From Reinekea sp. G2M2-21 (GTDB taxonomy: Bacteria > Pseudomonadota > Gammaproteobacteria > Pseudomonadales > Natronospirillaceae): a stretch of 64,000 nt of DNA. The notes below the pieces were generated by a model that searched no databases, was not told where the DNA came from, and saw nothing but the letters and a program-made list of their open reading frames with translations. This document shows, piece by piece, positions 54,468 through 63,641 of this stretch. Numbering within the stretch: the first letter of the stretch is position 1; each line of letters starts with the position of its first letter. Where the stretch lies: positions 94,684 to 158,683 of the forward strand of contig NZ_JADPQG010000010.1 in NCBI RefSeq assembly GCF_015687175.1, written 5' to 3'. The position numbers and the translations under genes are program-made.

Positions 54468-56447
54468 TCAAGACGCTAAAACGACCTGATTACGGCCGTT
54501 TTCCTTCGCTTTATACAAAGCGCTATCGGCCAACAGGATCAGCCGTTCGGAATGGTTTACGGTCTCGTTGCAACCGGCGACACCAAAACTGGCGGTCACG
54601 GAAGGGAGTTCATGTTCTTCAATTTGTGCGATGGCCAGTCGCATTTTTTCCGCAACCTGACCGGCAGCCTCTAAATGGGTTTCAGGCAGTATGACCATGA
54701 ATTCCTCTCCGCCCCATCGTCCAAGGACATCCATTTTCCGTAACAGCGTTTCGACGACCTGTGCGACCCGGATTAACACCCGATCACCGGCCAGATGTCC
54801 ATGATCATCGTTGATGGTTTTAAAATGATCGAGGTCGAAGATAATCACCGACAGCGCTTTGCCATAGCGTTCGAACCGCGCCCACTCGACCGACAGCACC
54901 TTATCCAGTTTTGCTCTATTTGCGATACCCGTTAGACCATCGGTTTCTGACATCCGCTGTATCACTTTTTTCTCGGTAATGTCGGTTGCCGTGGATCGAT
55001 AACCCGTGATTTCTCCGTGGGCATCCTGCATAGGATCGATGTATAAAAATACCCAGAAATCTCGGCCGTCTTTATTCCGGTATTGCAATTCGCCCTGCCA
55101 GCTTTCACCCTGAAATACCTGATCTAAAATCGCCTGCCGTTTGTCGAGCATGTGCGGCGCCACCAACTGATGGGAAGTCATGGTCGCCAATTCGTCCTGA
55201 CTGTATCCGGACACCTCGGCCAAAGCCGATGATGCCTGCAAGAAATGCCCTTCCCGATCGACCACCGCTGAAATGACATAGCGATCGGTCAACTCCAACT
55301 GATGCGACAAGGCTTGATTCGCCTGATTCAATTCCGCCGTTCGCCGCTTTACCGTTAAGCGCAATGACCGCAGCACAATAATCAGCACCGCCAGCGCGAC
55401 CGTTAAACCCAACGCAACGGAGGCAATAACCTGCAATAGCCGTTGATTGGCCTCCGATTCACTGCGCAGGTAATCCGACAAAACCAGGCCGCTTAAATCG
55501 GCATTGTCCGGTGCCAGGTTCAGCTGTTTGTAGATATCGGCAATACGTTCAAAACGTGCCGGGTTCAGGCTGCCCAAAGCCACAAAGTTCGGCGCCACCA
55601 TCTGTTCTATGATGTTAGCCTCAAAACGCAACGCGGCTTCACTTTTGTGGCTCGGGTACTTGTCCTGTAACCAGCCAATGACTTCTTCTTTATGCGCGAG
55701 TGCGTACTGCCAGCCTTGTAAGCTGGCATCGCGAAATGCCTGCACTCGATCCGGATTGTCTTTAACATACTGTTCATTGCTGTAGAGCAGGTCACCGTAA
55801 AAGTCGATGCCGTAATTCGCGGGGCTGATCACCTGAACGTCGAAACCTTTTTCCTGATACAAAAAAGGCTGATTACTGAGGTAGGCCGACATCACATCGA
55901 CCGGCGTCTCTTCATGGATGAGGGCAAAGTTGTCGAAATTGTGCGGCACCAATTGGTATTCGAACTGGCGCACACCCAAGGTGGTTAACATGGCTTGTAT
56001 TGCGGCGTCATCGGCACCGAGCTGAAACATGACTCGCTTACCGATCAACTCGTAGGGGCTTAAGATGCCACTGCCTTTTAAACTGATCAGCACCAGGGGT
56101 GAATGTTGGAATATCGTCGAGAGTACAACGACGGGGTTCCCCTGCAAGCGCTTCACAACAATGGAGGCATCGGCCAAGCCAAACTCAACGTCGCCGCTGA
56201 TCACCGGCTCAAAAAGGTCGGTTCCGCCACTGTATTCAATGAGCTGCGTGTCGAATCCCGCCTCGGCGTAAAACCCTTTTTCAATCGCGGCGTAGTAGCC
56301 GGCAAACTGAAACTGGTGCTGCCATTTCAACTGCAGGCGCACAGGTTGGAGGGTACTGTCGGCAAACACAGAGGCCATTGCGATCAGTGATGATAACAAC
56401 AGCAGCCTCAGGGTCAGTCGGGCGGGCAAGCAAGGACGAGCAGACAT
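54468..56447 (-). CDS. THI5/NMT1-type binding protein fused to PAS and GGDEF
   Basis: A 659-aa membrane-anchored diguanylate cyclase. It has a signal or anchor (LTLRLLLLSSLIAMASVFA), a periplasmic NMT1/THI5 domain (about 35-320: LQLKWQHQFQFAGYYAAIEK, FGLADASIVVKRLQG, NYGIDFYGDLLY), a TM (about 340-362), a coiled coil, a PAS/PAC domain (about 385-495) and a GGDEF domain (about 500-655). The GGDEF signature is GRWGGEEF with an inhibitory RKMD five residues upstream. It is paralogous to the protein at 50009-51628, with an added PAS. Expected to make c-di-GMP on ligand binding. Confidence 0.93.
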   Translation of the reverse strand: MSARPCLPARLTLRLLLLSSLIAMASVFADSTLQPVRLQLKWQHQFQFAGYYAAIEKGFYAEAGFDTQLIEYSGGTDLFEPVISGDVEFGLADASIVVKRLQGNPVVVLSTIFQHSPLVLISLKGSGILSPYELIGKRVMFQLGADDAAIQAMLTTLGVRQFEYQLVPHNFDNFALIHEETPVDVMSAYLSNQPFLYQEKGFDVQVISPANYGIDFYGDLLYSNEQYVKDNPDRVQAFRDASLQGWQYALAHKEEVIGWLQDKYPSHKSEAALRFEANIIEQMVAPNFVALGSLNPARFERIADIYKQLNLAPDNADLSGLVLSDYLRSESEANQRLLQVIASVALGLTVALAVLIIVLRSLRLTVKRRTAELNQANQALSHQLELTDRYVISAVVDREGHFLQASSALAEVSGYSQDELATMTSHQLVAPHMLDKRQAILDQVFQGESWQGELQYRNKDGRDFWVFLYIDPMQDAHGEITGYRSTATDITEKKVIQRMSETDGLTGIANRAKLDKVLSVEWARFERYGKALSVIIFDLDHFKTINDDHGHLAGDRVLIRVAQVVETLLRKMDVLGRWGGEEFMVILPETHLEAAGQVAEKMRLAIAQIEEHELPSVTASFGVAGCNETVNHSERLILLADSALYKAKENGRNQVVLAS

Positions 56448-56546
56448 GCTGAATAACGAATTCCTGAGTCAATACTCATTAAGCGTAGAAGCTGACTGCT
56501 ACATTGCAATGCGGCAAACAGAGCCAAAGCCCGCCAATTCAACAGT

Positions 56547-58049
56547 TTAAGACAAATATCGGCCTTTAATGTGCTCCAGGAAGTAGCGTGAATTCAGCGT
56601 TTCACCGGTGGCTTCGACCATCAGATCGTCATAGCTCAATAAGCAGCCTTTCTCCCAGATGTTGGCCGACAGCCAATCGAATATGGGTTGCAGCTCCAAC
56701 CGGCCAATTAATTCAGCCGCATTAGGTACCGCTTGCACCAGAGCTGCATGAAGCTGCGCTGCCGTCATCGCCCCTAAGGTATAAGAGGGGAAATAGCCAA
56801 TTGCGCCGGAAGGCCAGTGAACGTCTTGCATCGGACCGTTTTTAAAGTCGCCTTCGGTATTCAGACCCAGGTAATGCTGCATGGCGGCGTTCCACCGGTC
56901 CGGGATATCTTTCACATCAGCCTTGCCCAGAATAATGTCGCGTTCGAGCTCATAACGCAGAATGACGTGCAGTGGATATGTCACTTCGTCGGCATTCACG
57001 CGGATCAGCCCCGGTTTTACCTCGGTATAGAGCTTACGCAGGTTGCCCGCCTCGAACGCTGGGTCACTGCCTAAGTGTTTCTGAACTATGGGGGCAATGG
57101 CGTTGATAAACGGCGCCGAGCGGCCCATCTGCATTTCAAAAAACAGGCTCTGACTTTCGTGCACGCCCATACCCATGCTCTGCCCCACCGGCATGTAGCG
57201 CCAATCTTTGCGTAAGCCGGTTTCATAACGGGAATGGCCGGTTTCATGGATGATGCCCATTAACCCTTCTACGACGTTGTCGGCCACATAACGGGTGGTT
57301 ATTCGGCTGTCATCCGGCACACCGCCGCTGAATGGGTGAGCCGCTTCATCCAGCCGGCCGGCGTCAAAATCAAACCCCAGTACCGCCATCAACTCATTCG
57401 CCAGCGCGATCTGTTTCGATTTATCGACCGGCGCCTGTTGTTGCATGGGCGCACCACTGGCCTGCTGCTTTGCCAATACCTGTTGCAACAGTGTCGGCAA
57501 TTCGGCTTTCAGTTCGGAAAAAACGGAATCCACCCGCGCCAACCGCGTGCCCGGATCGTAAATATCCAACAGGGCTTCGTAGGCATTCACGTAGCCTTTT
57601 TCTGCCCGCAGTGCGTTGTCCAGCGCTTGCGCTTCCTCACGAGCCAGATCAAAAACCTTCTGCAATGTCGGTTCAAAATCTTTCCAGTTGTTTTCGGCGC
57701 GCAATGAACGCCAGGCATGTTCACATTCATTGGTGATCATAGCTTTGGCTTCCACCAATTCTTTTGGCACGACGTTCGCCTTTTTCCAGGCTTCACGCAT
57801 CTGGCGCAGGTTTGCCTGCTGCCAGGGTTCCAACGCGTCCTGGTTCTGTTCGGCGGCGTCAAACGCGTCAGCCATGGCAGGCTGCTGAATAATTTCGGTG
57901 GCCAAGACCTGCAATTCGGCCATGGCCCGGCCACGAGCTTCGTTGCTTTTAGGGGGCATCATTACTTGTTGATCCCAACCCAGCATACTGCCTGCGTGTT
58001 CAAGTTGGGCCAGCCGGTAGAAGGTTTTGGTCAGCGTTTCATAGCTCAT
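56547..58049 (-). CDS. Carboxypeptidase Taq (M32) metallopeptidase
   Basis: A 500-aa cytoplasmic zinc carboxypeptidase of family M32. The HExxH equivalent is in MGIIHETGHSRYETGL, the downstream Glu in GMGVHESQSLFFE, and further conserved blocks are IRVNADEVTYPLHVILRYE and WNAAMQHYLG. The family's usual length is about 500 aa. I chose the ATG at 58049 (AGGA eight bases upstream, N-terminus SYETLTKTFYRLAQ); an upstream start at 58214 would add 55 arginine-rich residues that do not fit. Trims C-terminal residues from peptides. Confidence 0.94.
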   Translation of the reverse strand: MSYETLTKTFYRLAQLEHAGSMLGWDQQVMMPPKSNEARGRAMAELQVLATEIIQQPAMADAFDAAEQNQDALEPWQQANLRQMREAWKKANVVPKELVEAKAMITNECEHAWRSLRAENNWKDFEPTLQKVFDLAREEAQALDNALRAEKGYVNAYEALLDIYDPGTRLARVDSVFSELKAELPTLLQQVLAKQQASGAPMQQQAPVDKSKQIALANELMAVLGFDFDAGRLDEAAHPFSGGVPDDSRITTRYVADNVVEGLMGIIHETGHSRYETGLRKDWRYMPVGQSMGMGVHESQSLFFEMQMGRSAPFINAIAPIVQKHLGSDPAFEAGNLRKLYTEVKPGLIRVNADEVTYPLHVILRYELERDIILGKADVKDIPDRWNAAMQHYLGLNTEGDFKNGPMQDVHWPSGAIGYFPSYTLGAMTAAQLHAALVQAVPNAAELIGRLELQPIFDWLSANIWEKGCLLSYDDLMVEATGETLNSRYFLEHIKGRYLS

Positions 58050-58245
58050 GGAAGCAGTCCTTAATGGCGAAAACAGAGTTGCGGCTACCCTAGCGATAAA
58101 GCCCGGCTTTGTCACCTTTACAGCAATGCGACGCGGGCAGCCGTTGCGTAAATTATTCATTGCACGTTGAAAAATTAAGCGTATATAGGCACTTCCGACT
58201 AACCTAGTTTGCACACCCTTTAATTACCCAGAATGGAACCTGCTG

Positions 58246-59691
58246 ATGCAAAAAACGCTGATCGTATCTGATGAGCTGTCTGACCTTGAATCGTCTGAAT
58301 TTCAGGCCATCTCCTTTGCCACCTATTTGCGCGATTATCCGAAAAAAGGAGAGCCCAAAACCCGGGTGATTAACCTTTGCGACGCCGGCACCTATTTGAG
58401 CCAGGGCTACTATTGCTCCTTGCTTGCCGAAGCGCGTCAGCATCAGGTTATGCCTTCAGTGAAAGTCATCAATGCGTTGCGTCAAAAACAGGGTGGCGCC
58501 AAACAACGCCTGAACATCACGCATCTGAACCTGGGCGAAAAGGGGGATACCCCTTTCTATTGTTTCTTTGGGACGGCTTCCGATGCGCAGTTCAACAAAC
58601 TGGCGAACCTGGTGTTCCGTACCTATTCAGCGCCGGTGTTGCTGGTTACTGTATTAACGGAAAACAAGCAGCAGTTTGCGCAGGTTGAACGCGTCTCGAT
58701 ACCGTCGTTAACCGAAGCGCTGAAACAGCAGTTTTATATCGAACTGAACCGCTTTACTCAGACGATCTGGAAGACCCAACTGGAGCATCGCAAGATGCGC
58801 TGGGAGTTGGCCATTCTGGTTAACCCGGCGGAAGAAAACCCGCCGAGCGATAACAAAGCACTGGAACGTTTTGTGAAAGCCGCCCGGCAGCTTTCTATTA
58901 ACGCGCAACTGGTCACCAAAGACGAGTTGACCGACCTGTCGCATTTCGATGCGCTGTTCATTCGCGAAACCACCGCGATTGACCACCACACTTACGAGCT
59001 GGCCGTGCAGGCCGAAGACGCGGGTCTGGTGGTTATGGACGACTCGCAATCGATTCTGCGTGCGTGCAACAAAGCCTTTTTACACGATGCCTTCAGCTAC
59101 CAGAAAGTGCCTACGCCGCATACCCGTATACTGCATGAATACAACGAGCAGACACTGACGGATCTGGAAGCGGAATTTGGTCTACCCCTGGTGTTAAAAA
59201 TGCCTGAGGGTTCGTTCAGCCGTGGCGTGTACAAAGTAAAAACCATCGATGAACTGCGCGACCGCTTAAACGAGCTGTTTCAGTTCAGTGCACTGGTACT
59301 GGTGCAGGAATTCATGTTTACCGATTACGACTGGCGCATAGGTATTTTGAATGGCCGCCCGCTGTACGCGTGCCGCTACAAAATGGCCCGCAACCATTGG
59401 CAAATTTACAACCACGGTGCCAAGACCGGAACCTCCGGCGGCTTCGATACGCTGCCCACCTTTGAAGTGCCGAAGTCGGTGTTGGATGCCGCGTTAAAGG
59501 CTGCCCGTATTGTCGGCAACGGCCTCTACGGCGTTGACATTAAAGTAAAAAACAGCAAACCCTATGTGCTTGAAGTGAACGACAACCCGAGCATCGACCA
59601 CGGAGTGGAAGATGTTTATCTCGGCAAAGAACTGTACATGCAGATCATGGCTGAATTTCAACAGCGGCTGGAGGCACGGGGCCGCTCATGA
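58246..59691 (+). CDS. RimK-like ATP-grasp ligase with N-terminal RLAN domain
   Basis: A 481-aa cytoplasmic enzyme. The N-terminal 200 residues fit the RimK-like N-terminal domain (RLAN: YLRDYPKKGEPKTRVINLCD). The C-terminal half is an ATP-grasp ligase (about 275-475) with LPLVLKMPEGSFSRGVYKVK (nucleotide lysines) and a metal-site region KPYVLEVNDNPSIDHGVED. Such ligases join an amino acid to a protein or peptide carboxyl. Its stop overlaps the start of the GNAT-C39 gene by four bases, so the two act together. Substrate unknown. Confidence 0.92.
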   Translation: MQKTLIVSDELSDLESSEFQAISFATYLRDYPKKGEPKTRVINLCDAGTYLSQGYYCSLLAEARQHQVMPSVKVINALRQKQGGAKQRLNITHLNLGEKGDTPFYCFFGTASDAQFNKLANLVFRTYSAPVLLVTVLTENKQQFAQVERVSIPSLTEALKQQFYIELNRFTQTIWKTQLEHRKMRWELAILVNPAEENPPSDNKALERFVKAARQLSINAQLVTKDELTDLSHFDALFIRETTAIDHHTYELAVQAEDAGLVVMDDSQSILRACNKAFLHDAFSYQKVPTPHTRILHEYNEQTLTDLEAEFGLPLVLKMPEGSFSRGVYKVKTIDELRDRLNELFQFSALVLVQEFMFTDYDWRIGILNGRPLYACRYKMARNHWQIYNHGAKTGTSGGFDTLPTFEVPKSVLDAALKAARIVGNGLYGVDIKVKNSKPYVLEVNDNPSIDHGVEDVYLGKELYMQIMAEFQQRLEARGRS

Positions 59692-60806
59692 GCGACACGC
59701 CAACCTTAACGATTGAACGCGCCACCGCTCATCACCTGAACGCCTTGGTTGCGCTGGAAAACCGTTGCTTTCAATCGGATCGCATTCACCGGCGCAGCTT
59801 TAAACGCTGGCTGGCGGATGAAGACGCCATATTTTTAGTGGTGACCGCCGACGAAGATCTGGCCGGTTACGGGCTGGTGTTGTGCAATCGGGGCACGAAA
59901 CTCGCACGGCTGTATTCCATTGCCGTGTCACCGGATTTTCAGAAACGGGGCATTGCGCAACAACTGTTGCAAGCGCTGGAAACCAAAGCCAAACAACAGC
60001 AACGGTTGTTTATGCGATTGGAAGTGGCGCGCGCCAACACGGCGGCGTACCAACTCTATTTGAAATTGGGATATCGGGTGTTTGGTGAGTACGCCGACTA
60101 CTACCAGGACCACGATGACGCCATTCGGATGCAAAAAACCATTTACACCGCCGAGCCCAATACCATGGCCAGAACATTGCCGTGGTATCAGCAAACCACC
60201 GAGTTTACCTGCGGCCCGGCAGCGTTGATGATGGCCATGAGTTATAACGCCGAACACAGTGTTCCGCAACAAACGCTGGAGCTTGCCATTTGGCGTGAAG
60301 CCAACACCGTGTTTATGACCAGTGGGCACGGCGGCACACACCCCTTCGGCCTAGCCCTGGCCGCGCATCAGCGTGGCTACAACACCGAGGTGCGGGTTAA
60401 CACCGAAGATGTCCTGTTCATAGATGGTGTTCGCTCAGCCCACAAAAAAGACATCATTGCCCTGGTGCACAACACCTTCCTAAAAGAAGCTCAGGACAAC
60501 GGCATCGCCATCGACTTTCAGGCTCCCACCACCGACTGGATTCGGGACTCCATGCAGCAAGGGTATACCGTTTTGGTGCTCATCAGCACCTATCGCATGG
60601 ACAAGAAAAAAACACCGCACTGGGTTGCCGTGACCCACATTGATGATCGCTGCATTTACGTGCACGACCCCGATGTGTCCGACAACCAGCTTGCGGTCGA
60701 TTGCCAGCACGTGCCTATCGCGCTGGAAGACTTCGACAAGATGACGGCCTTTGGCAAACAGAAACTGAGAACAGCCATTGCCATTAAACCGGCTGCGGCC
60801 AGCTAA
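59688..60806 (+). CDS. GNAT acetyltransferase fused to a C39-like peptidase
   Basis: A 372-aa fusion. The N-terminal GNAT domain (about 5-150) has an acetyl-CoA loop SPDFQKRGIAQQLLQALE and RimI-like VARANTAAYQLYLKLGYRVF. The C-terminal part (about 163-365) is a papain-like C39 domain: catalytic Cys175 in TTEFTCGPAALMMAM, His in HWVAVTHID and Asp in YVHDPDVSD. It lies in a coupled pair with a RimK-like ligase. This domain set was described for peptide-tagging or peptide-metabolite systems in ATP-grasp genomics; the target is unknown. Confidence 0.91.
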   Translation: MSDTPTLTIERATAHHLNALVALENRCFQSDRIHRRSFKRWLADEDAIFLVVTADEDLAGYGLVLCNRGTKLARLYSIAVSPDFQKRGIAQQLLQALETKAKQQQRLFMRLEVARANTAAYQLYLKLGYRVFGEYADYYQDHDDAIRMQKTIYTAEPNTMARTLPWYQQTTEFTCGPAALMMAMSYNAEHSVPQQTLELAIWREANTVFMTSGHGGTHPFGLALAAHQRGYNTEVRVNTEDVLFIDGVRSAHKKDIIALVHNTFLKEAQDNGIAIDFQAPTTDWIRDSMQQGYTVLVLISTYRMDKKKTPHWVAVTHIDDRCIYVHDPDVSDNQLAVDCQHVPIALEDFDKMTAFGKQKLRTAIAIKPAAAS

Positions 60807-61078
60807 AGTGAGGGTCTTCGGGCCCCTGTTCGCAACCTGCGTTCAGTTGGCTATACTGAAGGGCACCACTAAAAAAGTCCGTCGATCTCTGCGCCTGTGC
60901 TAGAGGCGTGCAAAACAAGGCAAACACTGAAGGGAATGACGAGTCCTTTTAAAGGTGTTTAATGATGGTTTTTGCATTGCCAGCCCGCGCTCTATGGGGA
61001 CCTAAGAACGTTCTTAACTCCAGAGTCAGATGGACTTTCTAGAGGTGCCCTTAATTAACGCTTTTACCGTGGGTCTTC

Positions 61079-61981
61079 ATGAACCAAAGAACACCGATAC
61101 TGCCCTGGCTACTGGTGACACTTCCAGGCTTGTTACTATTAATTGTTTCCATCAATCTGGGCTCAAAGAATGGATGGAACCCCAACGCCGAACTGCTGGA
61201 CCTGCTGGCCGAATCGGTCTTAATGGTCATACTGCTGATGTGGATTCGCACCGCGTCCATCCTGAAGCGCCAACAACGCACCTACTGGGTTTTTATACTG
61301 GGTGTATTTTGCCTGGTCTGGCTGATGATTCTGAAAATGGTGGCCGAGTTTGCCCTCGTGCAACCGCTCGGTATGCAGATTTTAGAAACGGTTTTTGCAA
61401 TTGCCGGAATTACACTGCTGTCTTTCGGTGTTGCGGCCTGGGGCCGCGACTACCGGATTCTGATTGAAGAAACAGAGGAAAAGAAAAACCAGTACAAACA
61501 ATTAAGCCTGACCGATGCCCTGACTCAATTACCCAACCGCGCCGCTTACAACAAACAAATACAACGCCTGACATCGCAAAAAACCGACTACATTTTGGTG
61601 CTTGCCGACCTCGACCATTTCAAGCAGATCAATGACCAACACGGTCACGACGCAGGCGATGCCGCTTTGCAGCAGGTGTCTAAAACGTTACGCGCCAGCT
61701 GCCGTGGCGACGAAGAATGTTTCCGGATTGGCGGCGAAGAATTTGCCATTTTCCTGACCCAATGCACGCTGGAACAAGCCAAAGACGTTGCCGAACGCCT
61801 TCGCTCGGCGATTGAGTCAACGCCAGTGGCATGGCAAGACAGCACCATTCAATGCACGGTTAGTATCGGGCTGTGTTTCAGCCAACAAGGGGAGAGCCCA
61901 CAAACCACTTATCGCCATGCCGACGCCGCGCTCTACCAAGCCAAACAGGAAGGGCGTAACCGTGTGGTTGTTTCGTCGTAA
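61079..61981 (+). CDS. Membrane GGDEF diguanylate cyclase
   Basis: A 300-aa protein. Four hydrophobic segments (about 8-28, 40-60, 68-92, 98-122) form an N-terminal membrane sensor without a recognised domain name. A short coil leads to a GGDEF domain (about 140-298) with FRIGGEEF and metal-site LADLDHFKQIND. The inhibitory site is lost: the residues five before GGEEF read RGDE instead of RxxD, so product inhibition may be absent. No ribosome site stands out before the ATG. Confidence 0.9.
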   Translation: MNQRTPILPWLLVTLPGLLLLIVSINLGSKNGWNPNAELLDLLAESVLMVILLMWIRTASILKRQQRTYWVFILGVFCLVWLMILKMVAEFALVQPLGMQILETVFAIAGITLLSFGVAAWGRDYRILIEETEEKKNQYKQLSLTDALTQLPNRAAYNKQIQRLTSQKTDYILVLADLDHFKQINDQHGHDAGDAALQQVSKTLRASCRGDEECFRIGGEEFAIFLTQCTLEQAKDVAERLRSAIESTPVAWQDSTIQCTVSIGLCFSQQGESPQTTYRHADAALYQAKQEGRNRVVVSS

Positions 61982-62114
61982 CCCGTCGAAGGATGAGCAA
62001 GGCGTGTGTTTCACGGACTGGCGAATCCTTTTTAAAAAACAAAAAATCCCCAGTCATCGGTCTGAAGAACCCGGTGGGCGGGGCTGAAATGGCTCCGGCT
62101 GCCTTCCTGCCAAA

Positions 62115-63641
62115 TCAGTTAAACATCGTGTAGTTCTTCGATCCTCGCCCTGAACCAAAATCTACGCGGGTGAATAAGTTGCGCGTTTTTACAAACGACT
62201 GAGCAGTCGGTGTTGGTAGGATCTCTTTCGCTTTTGTCATATTAAGAAAACCTGATAAGGTCGCTTCTTCGATAAACAGACATCGATCAATAACCTCACC
62301 AATATTCTCGATTTTTAGTTCATCTATCAGCGAACTGAAATTGTAACGTTGGAAATTCTTGGAAGCCACGCGACTAACGGCCCAATCCTCCACAGCTATA
62401 ATTTGCTGCCTCTCGGGCACGAGACGGCTTTCTGATATTTCCCGATTTGTTGGCTCAATAGAACAAACTTGCCGCCAACCCATGGTTTCAATTCGAGTCA
62501 TCTCTCCAACAAAATAGAGCGGAACTGCTTCTTCAGTTTCTCCGACAACCGTATATATCGTTTTCAGGTTCCACCCCTCAATCATCACGCATGCTAAAGC
62601 TCGTTCGTAGATCAATCGATAAAGGCGATCAGACTCATTTTCTATATCCGGGTCATAACCCGGGTCCGTTGGTCGAATACCTTCGTTATCAAAAGCGTGA
62701 CTCAGCAAACATCCTTGCCAACGTTGATCATCTTTAGAACGTGGCAGTCCCTCACAGTCTAGATATTTCTTGTACATATGCCTTCCCTGACCGGACAAAT
62801 CAGGACTGTTGGTCTTATAGTCTGTAATGCGTCCTTGTCTGAGCAATTCTTCCGCAATCATAAAGGTCTGACTTGGTAAGTAGCCTAAGTGTTCATATGC
62901 AGCTTGCACAAGAGTCGCTGTTGTAAAAAGTGCAGGAGGATTAATCTTAACTCTCCCTGTAACGCTACTTAAAACCTTAACATCCGAAATGCTGAACAAC
63001 GCCTTCTCTAATCGAATAGGATCATTCATCAAATCCAGCCCGTTTATTGACAAATCCCGATTCAGTTCAACCACTCTCTTATTGCCAAGCTTTAGCTTAA
63101 AGGCATCTTGATAAACGCCTTTTCTCTCCAAATAGCCTTCTCTATCTACGACTAACTTCAAAACTTCAGCATTCCTGGGCGTTATATTCAACGAGGATAG
63201 AAACTGACTGTCCGAATCGGCAGTCATTGCACTCTTTGCGTTTAAACTCGTAATACGGAGGGCATCTTTCATAAACACAACAGGCAAATCCACCCATCCA
63301 GGTGAAGTTAATTTACAACTAAATATCCGGAATCGACAACCACCAACTTTCAACGCACAAAAAATCCGGTATGTTAAAGTCTTTCGCGATTCATCGTTGA
63401 CATCTTCAATGAGGACCTCATTGATTTTCTGAGATAAATCCATCAAAACACTCACCAGGTCAGCACTACTGACTTCTATAGAATCGAGTGAGGCGTGACT
63501 ATGCCCATTTACTGCACTAGTAAACATGTCAAATATTTCTAATGCGGCTTTACGTATCGAGAACAAACACCAGTCGGATGCTAACAATGATGAAAGTTTC
63601 GCAGCCACTTCAGGCGAATCTACAATCAATATTTTCATCAT
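62115..63641 (-). CDS. Type IA topoisomerase-like protein with replaced catalytic residues
   Basis: A 508-aa protein that I read as a type IA topoisomerase scaffold. The N-terminus MKILIVDSPEVAAKL aligns with the Toprim start (E. coli ALVIVESPAKAKTI), Glu replaced by Asp. Residues about 235-280 align with the core: PPALFTTATLVQAAYEHLGY, then MIAEELLRQGRITDYKTNS versus the usual GYITYMRTDS. The catalytic Tyr position is Asp274, with a Tyr at 275. The HEAIRPT motif is NEGIRPT (His to Asn), and RLYRLIYERALACVM matches RLYELIWRRF. No convincing DxDxE is found in the Toprim part. Zinc fingers are absent. Base composition is AT-richer than its neighbours. Catalytic inactivity is inferred. Confidence 0.72.
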   Translation of the reverse strand: MMKILIVDSPEVAAKLSSLLASDWCLFSIRKAALEIFDMFTSAVNGHSHASLDSIEVSSADLVSVLMDLSQKINEVLIEDVNDESRKTLTYRIFCALKVGGCRFRIFSCKLTSPGWVDLPVVFMKDALRITSLNAKSAMTADSDSQFLSSLNITPRNAEVLKLVVDREGYLERKGVYQDAFKLKLGNKRVVELNRDLSINGLDLMNDPIRLEKALFSISDVKVLSSVTGRVKINPPALFTTATLVQAAYEHLGYLPSQTFMIAEELLRQGRITDYKTNSPDLSGQGRHMYKKYLDCEGLPRSKDDQRWQGCLLSHAFDNEGIRPTDPGYDPDIENESDRLYRLIYERALACVMIEGWNLKTIYTVVGETEEAVPLYFVGEMTRIETMGWRQVCSIEPTNREISESRLVPERQQIIAVEDWAVSRVASKNFQRYNFSSLIDELKIENIGEVIDRCLFIEEATLSGFLNMTKAKEILPTPTAQSFVKTRNLFTRVDFGSGRGSKNYTMFN

